62,556 nucleotides of DNA from Planctomycetota bacterium (GCA_021805985.1 JAJZDN010000021.1:1-62556); one strand, 5' to 3'; positions 16,734 to 25,499 are shown, counted from the stretch's first letter. Made by a program: numbers and translations. The notes: generated from the sequence alone by a model not told the origin.

Positions 16734-17840
16734 ATGAAACCAGCTGCCGCAACTTTTCCAGATGTGCGTCCCATCGTGGACTCCCTGATCGCCCGGGCCT
16801 TGGATCGCCGTGCTTCAGATATTTATATTGAACCTGTCGCGGACGGATTTCAGATTCGCTTCCGTATTGACGGCCTGCTTGAAACCATTGAATCGCTACC
16901 CAGTGAAACCGGTGAATCTATTGTCAACCGTGTCATGGTCATGGGCCGACTTTTAACCTATCGCCGGGACATTCCGCAGGAAGGGCGGATGCGTATCGAT
17001 ACTCCACGCCCCGTAGATGTGCGATTATCCGTTATACCCACCCTGCACGGCCTGCGTGCCGTGGTGCGTATGCCGGCTGAATTATTTGCCCCGCATCAAC
17101 TCTCGGATTTATTTCTGCCCCGCCATACGCTGGATTTTCTCATGGAATTCTGCCGGTCAGATTGCGGCATGTTAGCGGTCATCGGCCCGGCCGGGGCTGG
17201 AAAAACCACGACAATTTATGCCCTGCTGGATCATCTGGCCCGCACGCAGCCGGGCATCAGTATTGTTTCGCTGGAAGACCCGGTTGAGCGCGGTATTCCC
17301 GGCGTAACACAAATTGAAGTCAGTCCCTTTGGTGAGTTGGATTACCAACGCGCCTTGCGCAGCATGTTGCGGCAGGACCCGCAGGTCTTGTCCATCGGTG
17401 AAATCCGGGATAACGCCACCGCTTCCCTGGCGGTGCAGGCGGCCCTGACTGGACACCGCCTGGTGTGCACGATGCATGCAGGATCAGCGGCCGGGGCGAT
17501 AAGCCGCCTGCTGGAAATGGGCATTCAGCGGTATCAAATTACCAGCAGTCTCTTTGGCATATTGAATCAGCGGCTGGTACGGAGAAAAACCGCTTCTGGC
17601 TATTGCGGCCGTCTGCCCATAGCCCAGTGTGTCCGCATGGATCAGGTGTTAAGCGCGGCGCTGCTGGACCAAAGCGATGCTGCCGGCTTGGACGCGGCGA
17701 TGCGGAAATCCCCGGCTTATCAGAGCCTGCATGACGCAGCACGGGATTTAATCAGCCGAGACACTACGGATCAAGCGGAAGTAGACCGGGTGCTGGGGCC
17801 GCTGGTGGAAAATGCCGCGCCGGCGGCAGCGATTCTCTAA
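16734..17840 (+). CDS. GspE/PilB-type secretion ATPase, short form
   Basis: A 368-residue ATPase of the type II secretion/type IV pilus assembly family, which powers pseudopilus extension from the cytoplasm. The N2 domain begins at once with 'RRASDIYIEPVADGFQIRFRIDG'; Walker A is 'GPAGAGKTT' (about 154), the Asp box lies in 'VSLEDPVE', Walker B is 'VLSIGEIRD' (about 218-226) and the His box is 'HRLVCTMHAGSA'. Normal GspE is about 500-570 residues. This one lacks the N1 domain that docks on GspL, and the tetracysteine zinc loop that usually sits between 'QRLVR' and 'GYxGR' is absent ('QRLVRRKTASGYCGR'). It is the first gene of an operon with GspF-like proteins and pseudopilins. Confidence 0.85.
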   Translation: MKPAAATFPDVRPIVDSLIARALDRRASDIYIEPVADGFQIRFRIDGLLETIESLPSETGESIVNRVMVMGRLLTYRRDIPQEGRMRIDTPRPVDVRLSVIPTLHGLRAVVRMPAELFAPHQLSDLFLPRHTLDFLMEFCRSDCGMLAVIGPAGAGKTTTIYALLDHLARTQPGISIVSLEDPVERGIPGVTQIEVSPFGELDYQRALRSMLRQDPQVLSIGEIRDNATASLAVQAALTGHRLVCTMHAGSAAGAISRLLEMGIQRYQITSSLFGILNQRLVRRKTASGYCGRLPIAQCVRMDQVLSAALLDQSDAAGLDAAMRKSPAYQSLHDAARDLISRDTTDQAEVDRVLGPLVENAAPAAAIL

Positions 17841-17916
17841 TCATGTGTCGCGCAAGAGATCAAACTTTCTTCGGCGAAAATTCCCGGCATGCCGTGGCGG
17901 AAGTAAGGAGTGAACC

Positions 17917-19155
17917 ATGGATAGCAGTTTCGGTTATCGAGCTACGTTGGATTCCGGACGCGAACTTTCCGGCACGCTTAATGCACCGGATCAGGCGGCT
18001 GCGCTGTCGGTGTTAACCTCCTTGCAGTTAAAAGTGCTGGATCTCTGGCCCGCCGGTGCGCCGGCCCGCACGCGACCCTTAGCCGCGGAGGATTTCAAGA
18101 GTTTTAATCAGCAGTTGGCACTATTGATAAAGTCCGGCCTGCCGCTGGAAACCGGATTACAATTATTGGCGGCTGACGCACCGCGCGGTCGGCGTCCCAA
18201 TGCGCTTGCGAATATCAGTGCGGATTTACAGGCGGGCCTTACGCTGCCGCAGGCGGTGGAAAAACACCGTGGCGAATTTCCACCGGATTACGCGCTGCTG
18301 CTGGACGCGGGCATTCGCACCAGTAATTTGTCGCAGGTGCTGGTAAATTTGGGAAACCATCTGGACTTGCGGCAAAAGCTCAGGGAGAGTATTTTCCGCG
18401 CGGTGGCGTACCCGATATGTGTGATCGCTGCGATGCTGGCGGTCCTGATGTTTATGGGATTAAAAGTATTTCCCTATTATCAGAGCTTTATACAACAGTG
18501 GATGACAACTAGCCGGGAGCACCTCTTCTACGGCAGCCGCACACCCCACACGCCACTGATTACCAGAGCGGTCCTGTATTGCGGCGTGCATGCTCCGGCC
18601 TTTGTTGCTCTGATTGTGACGGTTGTGGTGTTGGTTTTGGGATTCTGGCTGATTTTCCGTAAACGCCCGGTGATGTTGCACGTGCAGGACTGGGTGGCTT
18701 TGCATATTCCAGTGCTGGGGCCAACACTGCGGGCGGGGTTTGTGGCCCGCTGGTGTGATGCATTGCGCATCGGCGTGGTTAGCGGCCTGGATTTGCCGCA
18801 GGCGATCGAACTGGCCAATTCTGTGACAGGTTCCCCCGCACTAAGCGCCGACGGTATGCAGATGAATCAGACGATGTCGCGCGGCCTGCCGCTGAATCAA
18901 GCTTCGCCGGGACGGATGTTGCCGGCCTCGGTCGCTGCGACAGTTCAAAGTGGCATCGCCGGAAATAATCTGTCCGAGACATTGACGGTGCTCTCGGAAG
19001 GCTATACGCGGGAAGCCCAAGCGCGCATCAGCATCGCACCGGCGATCGTCACGCCGGTAGCGTTGTTGTTCATTGGCGTCATGGTCTTTACGCTGATATA
19101 TGCTATGGCATTGCCGTTTCTGCAGCTTCTGGCAGGGGTGGGCCGCGCCGGATGA
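17917..19155 (+). CDS. GspF/PilC-type inner-membrane protein
   Basis: A 412-residue protein of the GspF family, the membrane platform that couples the ATPase to pseudopilin assembly. It begins with the typical GspF/PilC N-terminal strand ('YRATLDSGRELSGTL', 'AALSVLTSLQLKVLDL') and 'FNQQLALLIKSGLPLETGL', the first helical repeat. Three hydrophobic segments are visible near residues 165-185, 225-250 and 375-400, the usual pattern. The second repeat is 'ARWCDALRIGVVSGLDLPQAI'. GGAG upstream supports the ATG. Of the three GspF-like genes in the operon this is the most canonical. Confidence 0.85.
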   Translation: MDSSFGYRATLDSGRELSGTLNAPDQAAALSVLTSLQLKVLDLWPAGAPARTRPLAAEDFKSFNQQLALLIKSGLPLETGLQLLAADAPRGRRPNALANISADLQAGLTLPQAVEKHRGEFPPDYALLLDAGIRTSNLSQVLVNLGNHLDLRQKLRESIFRAVAYPICVIAAMLAVLMFMGLKVFPYYQSFIQQWMTTSREHLFYGSRTPHTPLITRAVLYCGVHAPAFVALIVTVVVLVLGFWLIFRKRPVMLHVQDWVALHIPVLGPTLRAGFVARWCDALRIGVVSGLDLPQAIELANSVTGSPALSADGMQMNQTMSRGLPLNQASPGRMLPASVAATVQSGIAGNNLSETLTVLSEGYTREAQARISIAPAIVTPVALLFIGVMVFTLIYAMALPFLQLLAGVGRAG

Positions 19156-19197
19156 CAGGATTGGGAATCGGTTTCGTTGGGGTTGGTTCGATAATTC

Positions 19198-20451
19198 ATG
19201 CTTAAAAATTTGCAAATATGGCTGGCACGCAAGCGCATTGTACGATGGCAGCACCGGCGCGGGGTGCTGGCATTTCTGGGAACCTGGCTGCCGGTGTGGT
19301 GCGGGCTGGCAGTAATGTTTTGCATTTTCACGCGGATATTCGGTGAAATGCTCCTGCTAATGCTTCCGGTTTGGGTGCTTGGCCGGTATTTTATTGCGCG
19401 CCGGCGCTGTGATATTGTTATTCAGAATATTTACGGCATTATTCGACTGAATCACCTGTTGCCTGAAAATTTGATCCTGGCCGCTAAGTGCAAGCGCGGA
19501 AAAGTCGCCGTGCGACTCCAGACAATCGCCGAGCTGCTGCAACAGGGCCTGCCCCTGGCGGAAGCGCTGCGCCTCGGGGTACCGGAGTTAACAGCCGCCG
19601 ACCGTGCGACCATAGCCGAGGCCGAAATGTCCGGACGCCTGCTCCCTGAGCTTGAGAGATTAAGCGCCCGACGTACCGGATGGTCCGCTACCAGCGAGTT
19701 GGACGCCAACTATGGACTCTATATTCTTGCGACGCTGTGCATTCTCCTGTTCGCAATCGCAAAAATCTTCACTTTCGTGGAGCCTAAATACCGGTATATG
19801 CTCAAAGCGTACGGAATCCCTTTTGCAAATCACTGGTTTACCCGGGTGGTTATCGCCGAGCCGAGGCCGGTGTGGCGGCAGCTGCTGGACATCGCGATTG
19901 CTATCGTCATTGTGGTGGTGGCCACGGCGCTTCGCCGCCTTGTCATGCCATTTTTCCGCCGAGGGAACGTATCAATCTATATTCGTGACAGGGTCGCCTG
20001 GTGGCTGCCGATTGCGGGACCCCTGATTCGTTGGCGAGCTTGGTCAGATAGTACGCGGATTCTCGCGCAGGGCATGGCGGCAGGCCAACCCTTGCCGGAG
20101 GTTTCCCAATCTGCCGCGATGGCTGTTAGCAGCCGTGTTGCACGGCGGCGACTCCGGCAATGGAGCGAAAAAATATTGGCCGGAATGCCAGCGGATGCCG
20201 CAGCAAGAAAATCCGGCCTGCCGGGAATAGTATGCCACGCCTTGGCCCAACCGCTGGGTTCCACAGGTTCGGCATTGGGACTGGCGGCGGGCTATTACGC
20301 CCTCAAATATCGCCGCAGAGTGGAAATCATTCGTGCTGTAAGTATTCCGCTGGCGGTGTTGTGCATGGGATCGCTGGTTCTGATGTTGTGTTTGGCGCTG
20401 TATGTGCCCTACATTGAGTTGCTGCAGGTTGTCAGCAGGGGAGGCGGGTGA
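19198..20451 (+). CDS. Divergent GspF-like membrane protein, copy A
   Basis: A 417-residue protein with a GspF-like plan but weak motifs: 'LLQQGLPLAEALRLGVPEL' and 'DSTRILAQGMAAGQPLPEV' replace the two helical repeats, with hydrophobic segments near residues 25-65, 175-195, 225-245 and 380-405. The last segment ends 'CLALYVPYIELLQVV', like GspF C-termini. It is a paralogue of the gene at 20600; the first 35 codons and the last third are nearly the same while the middle differs. The stop overlaps the next start (TGATG), so translation is likely coupled. The role as a platform subunit is inferred from family and operon. Confidence 0.65.
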   Translation: MLKNLQIWLARKRIVRWQHRRGVLAFLGTWLPVWCGLAVMFCIFTRIFGEMLLLMLPVWVLGRYFIARRRCDIVIQNIYGIIRLNHLLPENLILAAKCKRGKVAVRLQTIAELLQQGLPLAEALRLGVPELTAADRATIAEAEMSGRLLPELERLSARRTGWSATSELDANYGLYILATLCILLFAIAKIFTFVEPKYRYMLKAYGIPFANHWFTRVVIAEPRPVWRQLLDIAIAIVIVVVATALRRLVMPFFRRGNVSIYIRDRVAWWLPIAGPLIRWRAWSDSTRILAQGMAAGQPLPEVSQSAAMAVSSRVARRRLRQWSEKILAGMPADAAARKSGLPGIVCHALAQPLGSTGSALGLAAGYYALKYRRRVEIIRAVSIPLAVLCMGSLVLMLCLALYVPYIELLQVVSRGGG

Positions 20452-20600
20452 TGGTTCGGCGACGCGGCTTTTTCTTATTCGATTTGACCGTGGCGATGGC
20501 AGTGCTCCCTGCGGCGGCGTTTGCTCAGAATGTTGAAGACGCCAGGCGGCCCAGGATAATTGGAGTCGCAATCAGCGTTGGCGACCGGTGGGCGAAGTGA
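20451..20600 (+). CDS. 49-residue pseudopilin remnant
   Basis: A short frame with TGATG overlaps at both ends, so it is knitted into the operon. Its first 20 residues, 'RRRGFFLFDLTVAMAVL', match the prepilin-like N-terminus of the gene at 21862 ('RSRGFFMFDLTLAIVLL'), including the Gly before the cleavage point and Asp at position +5. After that the similarity ends and the sequence is unlike a pilin body. The simplest reading is a duplicated pseudopilin gene that lost most of its length while the frame and coupling were kept. Whether the peptide is made is unknown. Confidence 0.55.
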   Translation: MVRRRGFFLFDLTVAMAVLPAAAFAQNVEDARRPRIIGVAISVGDRWAK

Positions 20601-21865
20601 TGCTTAAAGATTTGCAAATATGGCTGGCACGCAAGCGCATTGTACGATGGCAGCGGAAACGCGGAGTACTGGCATTTCTAGGCACCTGGCTGCCGGTGTG
20701 GTGCCTGATCGCCAGTGTTGTCCTTCCTCCGATTACGCCCATCCTGTTCGCAGTCATTTTTTCTCTACCAGTGATGGTAATGGCTCGGTATTTCATCGCC
20801 CGACGGCGCGCCCAAGTTGTGCTGCAGAAAATCTACGACGCGATGCGATTCAATCATCCACTATATGAGAACTTGTTGCGGGCTAGCCAGAGTGAACCAG
20901 GCATCCTGGGTGTGCGGCTGCAAACGCTCGCCGAGGAATTACTCCTCGGAAGGACGCTGGCGGGGTCGGTGCGGCTGGCGGTGCCGGAGGTGGCCGCCGC
21001 AGACTTGGCATCGCTTGAAGAAGCCGAGAAATCTGGATTTTTATTGACCGAACTGCATCTCCTTTGCAAGCCCCGGCGGAGTTGGCCAAGCTCTTCGGAG
21101 CTCGATATGAACTTCCTGGCTTATTTTATCTGCCTTCTGATCACGTTCGCTCTGGCCCTGATGGTGTTCCGTTCGATGATCGCGCCCCACCTTTATTGGG
21201 GCCTGGGCCCCGGCGTTTTTCCTTTCGCGCGGCCGCTTATGAAAGTCACGTCTTTTCTGAGTTACCACCGGGTCAAACACATCGCCATTGGCCTCCTCGC
21301 CAGCCTGCCCTTCGCGATCATCATCATTACGGCCATCCTGCTTCGCCGCCTTGCGATTCCCTTTTTCAGGCGCGGAAATGTCTCGATTTATATCCGCGAT
21401 GCCGTGGCGTGGCGTCTGCCGATAATGGGTTCCCTGATTCGCTGCCGCTCTTGGTCAGACGGTTCGCGGATACTGGCTCAAGGCATCGCCGCGGGCCAGC
21501 CCTTGCCGGAGGTTTCGCAATCCGCGGTAGAAGCTGTTGGTAGCCGCGTGGCACAGCGGCGCCTGCGGTTGTGGCGAGAAATGGTGCTCGCGGGAACCTC
21601 GGCGGACCGGGCGGCCCGGAAATGCGGACTGCCGGGACTGTTGTGTGGCGCTCTGGCCCAACCGTTGGGTTCAACAGGTTCGGCACTGGCACTGGTGGCG
21701 GGATATTACGATCTCAAATATCGCCGCAAGCTGGAACTGATCCGAGCTGTGAGCATTCCGATTGCCATATTGTGTATGGGAACCTTGGTGCTGCTGCTAT
21801 GTTTGGCATTGTATGTGCCATACGTTCGTATTTTGCAGTTGGTCAGTGGAGGCGCTGGATCATGA
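20600..21865 (+). CDS. Divergent GspF-like membrane protein, copy B
   Basis: A 421-residue paralogue of the protein at 19198. The first 35 codons ('MLKDLQIWLARKRIVRWQRK') are almost the same at the DNA level, the centre is diverged, and the last third ('RRGNVSIYIRDAVAWRLPIM', 'LAQPLGSTGSALALVAGYY') is again close. Hydrophobic segments lie near 25-65, 170-190, 230-255 and 385-410. The start at 20600 overlaps the stop of the 49-residue frame; the codon at 20588 is an alternative. The end overlaps the next pseudopilin by ATGA. Its role is inferred: a third platform-like subunit is unusual for one assembly system. Confidence 0.65.
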   Translation: MLKDLQIWLARKRIVRWQRKRGVLAFLGTWLPVWCLIASVVLPPITPILFAVIFSLPVMVMARYFIARRRAQVVLQKIYDAMRFNHPLYENLLRASQSEPGILGVRLQTLAEELLLGRTLAGSVRLAVPEVAAADLASLEEAEKSGFLLTELHLLCKPRRSWPSSSELDMNFLAYFICLLITFALALMVFRSMIAPHLYWGLGPGVFPFARPLMKVTSFLSYHRVKHIAIGLLASLPFAIIIITAILLRRLAIPFFRRGNVSIYIRDAVAWRLPIMGSLIRCRSWSDGSRILAQGIAAGQPLPEVSQSAVEAVGSRVAQRRLRLWREMVLAGTSADRAARKCGLPGLLCGALAQPLGSTGSALALVAGYYDLKYRRKLELIRAVSIPIAILCMGTLVLLLCLALYVPYVRILQLVSGGAGS

Positions 21866-22236
21866 ATCGAAGTCGCGGCTTTTTTATGTTCGATCTGACG
21901 CTTGCTATTGTGCTGCTTTTGACACTGGCGTCGGTGTTCGTCCACGTGGTGTGGTTGTATAACCGGGACTGCGTGCGTCTGGCGGCTATTCGTAATGCGG
22001 CCCGCAATGAGCAGACAATACTGTATCGTGCCACGATGCGGCCGCGGGAAGCCGCTGCCAAACAATGGATTGCCGGGCCGGGGCTTATCAGGCCGGCCAA
22101 AATGCCAAGCCGGGGCAGTCAGGCATTGCCCGGAGGCAGCCATTGGGTTGCCATTCATGCTGGCCATTCCGCCGGGCAGACACTGTATGCGTTGGCTCAA
22201 GCACCGCGGACAAAACGTATCGGAGGAAAAAAGTGA
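21862..22236 (+). CDS. Minor pseudopilin-like protein
   Basis: A 124-residue protein with a type III (prepilin-like) signal: 'RSRG' then 'FFMFDLTLAIVLLLTLASVF', giving cleavage after Gly. Position +5 is Asp where Glu is usual; the acidic residue probably still serves. The rest is soluble and short, like GspH/GspI minor pseudopilins, with no motif I can assign. The ATG overlaps the previous stop and its own stop overlaps the next GTG. It is the full-length counterpart of the 49-residue remnant upstream. Confidence 0.65.
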   Translation: MNRSRGFFMFDLTLAIVLLLTLASVFVHVVWLYNRDCVRLAAIRNAARNEQTILYRATMRPREAAAKQWIAGPGLIRPAKMPSRGSQALPGGSHWVAIHAGHSAGQTLYALAQAPRTKRIGGKK

Positions 22237-22736
22237 AACGAAAAATGCGTGCCGAAAGTTGCCGTTGTAAAGGCGGATTTACCCTCATGGAGTGCGTGGT
22301 CATGTTGCCCGTCATGGCTGTTTTTTTAATGATGGCCGGGCAGTTTTTTGTCGCATGCCTCCGGACATTTAACCGAGCTGATCTGCGAGCTGTACACATG
22401 TCGCAGCAGGGACAGCTCCTGCGGGAATTGCGACAGGATATAGCCACCGCGGAGCATCTGCAGTTGCAGGGATCCCATGGTCTGATCTGCGGGTTTGGAA
22501 AAAAGCGGAAGATTCTCTGGCTGGTGAATTCCAACGGCACCGTGGCACGGATTTGGCAGAATGGGAAAATTTCTCCGCCCCCGCAGTATTGGCCCGCACT
22601 CTGGCCCGACCTGCACTTTGCACAATTTAGCCCCGGCTACGTCTCTATCTCCTGGGTGAGAGGAAAACAACGCGTCACCCAAACATTCGTATCCCTTGCG
22701 GCGGAAATTCATGCCGGAAAGCATGGTGCGCTATGA
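22233..22736 (+). CDS. Minor pseudopilin (GspJ-like)
   Basis: A 167-residue protein with a clear prepilin signal 'CKGGFTLMECVVMLPVMAVF': cleavage after Gly, Phe at +1 and Glu at +5. The body, 'ADLRAVHMSQQGQLLRELRQ' and 'LVNSNGTVARIW', resembles GspJ-type minor pseudopilins in length and layout. The GTG start is chosen because GGAGG lies seven bases before it and it overlaps the previous stop (GTGA); the ATG at 22245 is a second option. It would sit at the tip of the pseudopilus. Confidence 0.72.
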   Translation: MKRKMRAESCRCKGGFTLMECVVMLPVMAVFLMMAGQFFVACLRTFNRADLRAVHMSQQGQLLRELRQDIATAEHLQLQGSHGLICGFGKKRKILWLVNSNGTVARIWQNGKISPPPQYWPALWPDLHFAQFSPGYVSISWVRGKQRVTQTFVSLAAEIHAGKHGAL

Positions 22737-23212
22737 ACCCTGATTTTCTACCCCATCCACGTAACACCACCCATAGCCCACGCCCGCGCGGTTTTGCGAT
22801 CATTACCGTGGTGGCGATGATGGCTCTGGCAGTGGCGTGCTTTGTAGTGGTGGGCGAGGTGTTTTCCTATCAGTTAAAACTCACAAATCACACCATCGCC
22901 CGGCTCCAAATGGAGCTTCTGCTGAATGCCGGAGAAACCTGTGCCATAGATGAACTGGCCGACGGGAAAGGTCTGTCAGATTCGTGGAAGGTGTCGCTGC
23001 CGGAGGCACTGATAAAAAAAGGTGCTCGGCTAATGCTTGCCGAGCGCCGACAGGGCGAAAACATTATATTCTTTACTGTGAAGGCGACTATTACGAATTT
23101 GCACAGTAGTCGCGTGCTGGAATTCCAACAGGATGCCAAGCATTGGCGGCTTACCCGTGTGGCCATTCCCGGATCGGCCTTCGGGCCTGCCACTTTCCGG
23201 CGGCCAGCATAG
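22733..23212 (+). CDS. GspK/PilX-like minor pseudopilin
   Basis: A 159-residue protein with an N-terminal Pro/Arg-rich leader, then 'RGFAIITVVAMMALAVACFVV', a pseudopilin-type helix that lacks Glu at +5 (Thr instead), a feature of GspK. It then carries a soluble part with 'LQMELLLNAGETCAIDEL', which recalls GspK/PilX segments. True GspK is about 300 residues, so this is a short form. It overlaps the previous gene by ATGA and ends the pseudopilin run. GspG, the major subunit, is not in this operon. Confidence 0.6.
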   Translation: MNPDFLPHPRNTTHSPRPRGFAIITVVAMMALAVACFVVVGEVFSYQLKLTNHTIARLQMELLLNAGETCAIDELADGKGLSDSWKVSLPEALIKKGARLMLAERRQGENIIFFTVKATITNLHSSRVLEFQQDAKHWRLTRVAIPGSAFGPATFRRPA

Positions 23213-23373
23213 GCTCATTGTTGTGATTGTATCGAATCTCTGGGGAGTCTCCCGTGGCATTAAAGTCGTTAACCCGGTGCCTCGAGTGCCATTATTTTTA
23301 CGCTTTTTAGTTGACGGCAGGGCGTTGTGGTGGTACAAAAACGTTTGATTTTCGACAGGGTGGCGGCTGAGCT

Positions 23374-25101
23374 ATGGCAGGAGTTGACGTGATTTCTACA
23401 ACACAACGGCCCGTTCTTATGATTTCTCAGGCCAGTACTACGGCCATTGTTGGTGCAGGTCGATGGACCGGCGTAGCGCGGGCCATTGGTTTAGCGGCCG
23501 CGTTTGCAGTAACTGCGGCCTTAACCGGATGCGGCGCTTCGCCATCTCATCAGGCTGACGTGCAGGCCAATGCGGCCTCAGCCAAAGCGTCCGCGCTGTT
23601 AGGGGATGCGGGCCGGTATCACGCCAAGGCTCATTTTCCGGTTTCAATCAGCGCGCCCTTAAGCTCAGGCCAGTTGGCTTCAGCGCAGGATGCCGCTAAA
23701 AGCAATCCGGGCGCTTATCTGGAACCTCCCTCGGTTAGCCGGGATTTACGCCACGCCTATGCAACGCTCTCCAGCGCGTTGGGCAATTCTGATCTGAATT
23801 TCCAGATGAAGGGTTTACTTGAAATGCAGCGCGGCTTGGTCAACTTGGCCTCCGCGCAAGTCCATACAGACCAATTATCCGCAGCCTTAATGGCATTGCA
23901 GGATCAGGTGTTATCGCTGGATTCAGGATCAACCCAGGTGGGGCATTTTGCCGCGAAAATGGCATTTTTGAAAAAGCAGCATGATCTGTATCTGCACTTG
24001 TATGATAAGGACTTGCGCCATGCCCAGCGTATGGAAAAATCTGCGAAGCTTGCGGTAGCGGACGCTCGACAAAAAGCAAAATCTGTTCGCGGGGTCTTAA
24101 CCCACTATCAGGGAATTGCCAAAGGTTTGGATATTCGTGGCATGGCTTTGCAGACCAAGGGCGAAGTGACCGTTACACCCGCTACCCTGGTGGATTTTAA
24201 GCGGGGAGCAGGATATCTGGATCGGGCCGCGGCCGCCAATCAGAAAGCCAATGTGCTACAGGTTCAATATCAACTCGCGACGCTGGTCGTTCATTCCGCA
24301 AAACTGCAACAAACCCGTTGGGCCAATCAGGTGGCGGCGTTGCGGCAGGCACAAAAGTCAGCAGCGGAATTGGCCCAAAGCGATACGGCTCAAGTTACCG
24401 CGCTTAAGGCGGGCGTCACCATTCTCATTGACGGTGCGGATGGCAGTTCTCCAACTTCTGCCGCCGGACGCTCTGCCAGCATTAACGCACTGCTTAAAAC
24501 CATCAATAAGCAGGCTGCGGTCGCTGCGAAATACGCCGACGCGGCCTCCCGTGATCTTATGGACGCCCTGAATGAACAGCGCCGCTCCAGCGCCTACGCC
24601 CAAAGCCTGGTTACCTCTGGATTTAAACCGGGCGACCCGCTGGTGGCCGCCAACCAGAGCCGCGCCCCGCAGTGCGTGCTGGAGGTATATCGTGCCGCCG
24701 CCGCACTGAAAGCAGGACAGATTGCCGCCATGCGAATGTACGCAGCGCAACTTCAGGCCGGTGCCGCCAAGGCTGGCAAACAAATTTTTTCTCTGGTAAG
24801 TGAAAAGTCGCCTCTGCGGGAACCTGCGGCCGGCGTGGTGGGAAATTTCCGCAAGCAGGCGATGGTGGAATTTAATGTCCATGCCGCTGGCGCGTTGAAA
24901 CAAGCACAATCTTCTTATCCCACGCAAGCTTCACCGCTGCCTTGGATAGTCCCGGCGATGATGTATAACGTCGATTTATCCGTTGCGGGTATTTCCAATA
25001 ATCCATCGGTCCGCGCGGCCGCACTCAAAGCCGCCGCCGCCAGTGCAATGACCGCCCAAAAGGTAAATGCATCGTTAAACTTGCCGCTACCGAAGAAGTG
25101 A
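23374..25101 (+). CDS. Large Ala-rich helical lipoprotein of unknown function
   Basis: A 575-residue protein. A hydrophobic stretch ends in the lipobox 'LTGC' (about residues 48-51), so it is probably a lipoprotein; the 25 residues ahead of the hydrophobic run are longer than usual, and an internal start at 23419 would shorten them. The mature part is almost all helix-forming, rich in Ala, Gln and Lys, with likely coiled coil around residues 200-260 and 280-350. It has no Cys after the lipobox and no catalytic motif I know. It follows the secretion/pilus operon after a 160-base gap, so it may belong to it as an envelope component, but that is only context. Confidence 0.6.
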   Translation: MAGVDVISTTQRPVLMISQASTTAIVGAGRWTGVARAIGLAAAFAVTAALTGCGASPSHQADVQANAASAKASALLGDAGRYHAKAHFPVSISAPLSSGQLASAQDAAKSNPGAYLEPPSVSRDLRHAYATLSSALGNSDLNFQMKGLLEMQRGLVNLASAQVHTDQLSAALMALQDQVLSLDSGSTQVGHFAAKMAFLKKQHDLYLHLYDKDLRHAQRMEKSAKLAVADARQKAKSVRGVLTHYQGIAKGLDIRGMALQTKGEVTVTPATLVDFKRGAGYLDRAAAANQKANVLQVQYQLATLVVHSAKLQQTRWANQVAALRQAQKSAAELAQSDTAQVTALKAGVTILIDGADGSSPTSAAGRSASINALLKTINKQAAVAAKYADAASRDLMDALNEQRRSSAYAQSLVTSGFKPGDPLVAANQSRAPQCVLEVYRAAAALKAGQIAAMRMYAAQLQAGAAKAGKQIFSLVSEKSPLREPAAGVVGNFRKQAMVEFNVHAAGALKQAQSSYPTQASPLPWIVPAMMYNVDLSVAGISNNPSVRAAALKAAAASAMTAQKVNASLNLPLPKK

Positions 25102-25157
25102 AGCACAGTTCTCGGAGCCTGTCCGAGTAATGGTGCTGAATAATGCTGAAAATAACG

Positions 25158-25191
25158 CCGTGGTTCCGATAACGTAGCCACAAGAGAGTTT
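25158..25191 (+). terminator. Possible weak terminator after the lipoprotein gene
   Basis: GTGGTT pairs with AGCCAC (one G-U) around a 10-base loop and a run of seven T follows about eight bases later. The stem is short and the gap to the T-run is long, so this is only a candidate. Confidence 0.25.
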
Positions 25192-25206
25192 TTTTCTTAA
25201 AAGCGT

Positions 25207-25234
25207 TTGCTTCGCTTCTCCGGATGTGTAGAAT
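25207..25234 (+). promoter_or_regulatory. Predicted promoter of the VPA-CTERM gene
   Basis: TTGCTT (25207-25212) and TAGAAT (25229-25234) with a 16-base spacer. If used, it gives an untranslated leader of about 260 bases. Confidence 0.45.
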
Positions 25235-25301
25235 ATCAATTGTTGGGTCTGAAGAGAGGCATTGTTTTAACGCCTCGAATATTTTTTTCAGAGTTCAACG
25301 A

Positions 25302-25480
25302 GAGGCAGAGCCTCCCAGTGGGTTCAATACAACATGGATGTTGTGTGGTCTGACAATTTGCGGCTGAAAGTAGCCGCAATATTTGATGGCCGGATGGAGA
25401 TGAAATTAGCTGGCACTTTGCGTTGAAGTGTCAGCGTTTCAGAATTTAGCAAGCCGGTTAAAGTACGTAACCGGATGCTT
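25302..25480 (+). promoter_or_regulatory. Hairpin-rich 5' leader of the VPA-CTERM gene
   Basis: Five consecutive hairpins are visible: GAGGC-AGA-GCCTC (25302-25314); ACAACAT-GG-ATGTTGT (25329-25344); TTGCGGCT-6 bases-AGCCGCAA (25358-25379); GCTGGCACTT-7 bases-AAGTGTCAGC (25409-25435, one G-U); and CCGGTTA-7 bases-TAACCGG (25454-25474), extended outward by AAGC/GCTT with a bulge. A GGGAG follows eight bases before the ATG. I do not recognise a known riboswitch class. Such density in 180 bases points to a structured RNA leader, but function is inference. Confidence 0.5.
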
Positions 25481-25499
25481 ACCCACGGGAGTATGCAAG

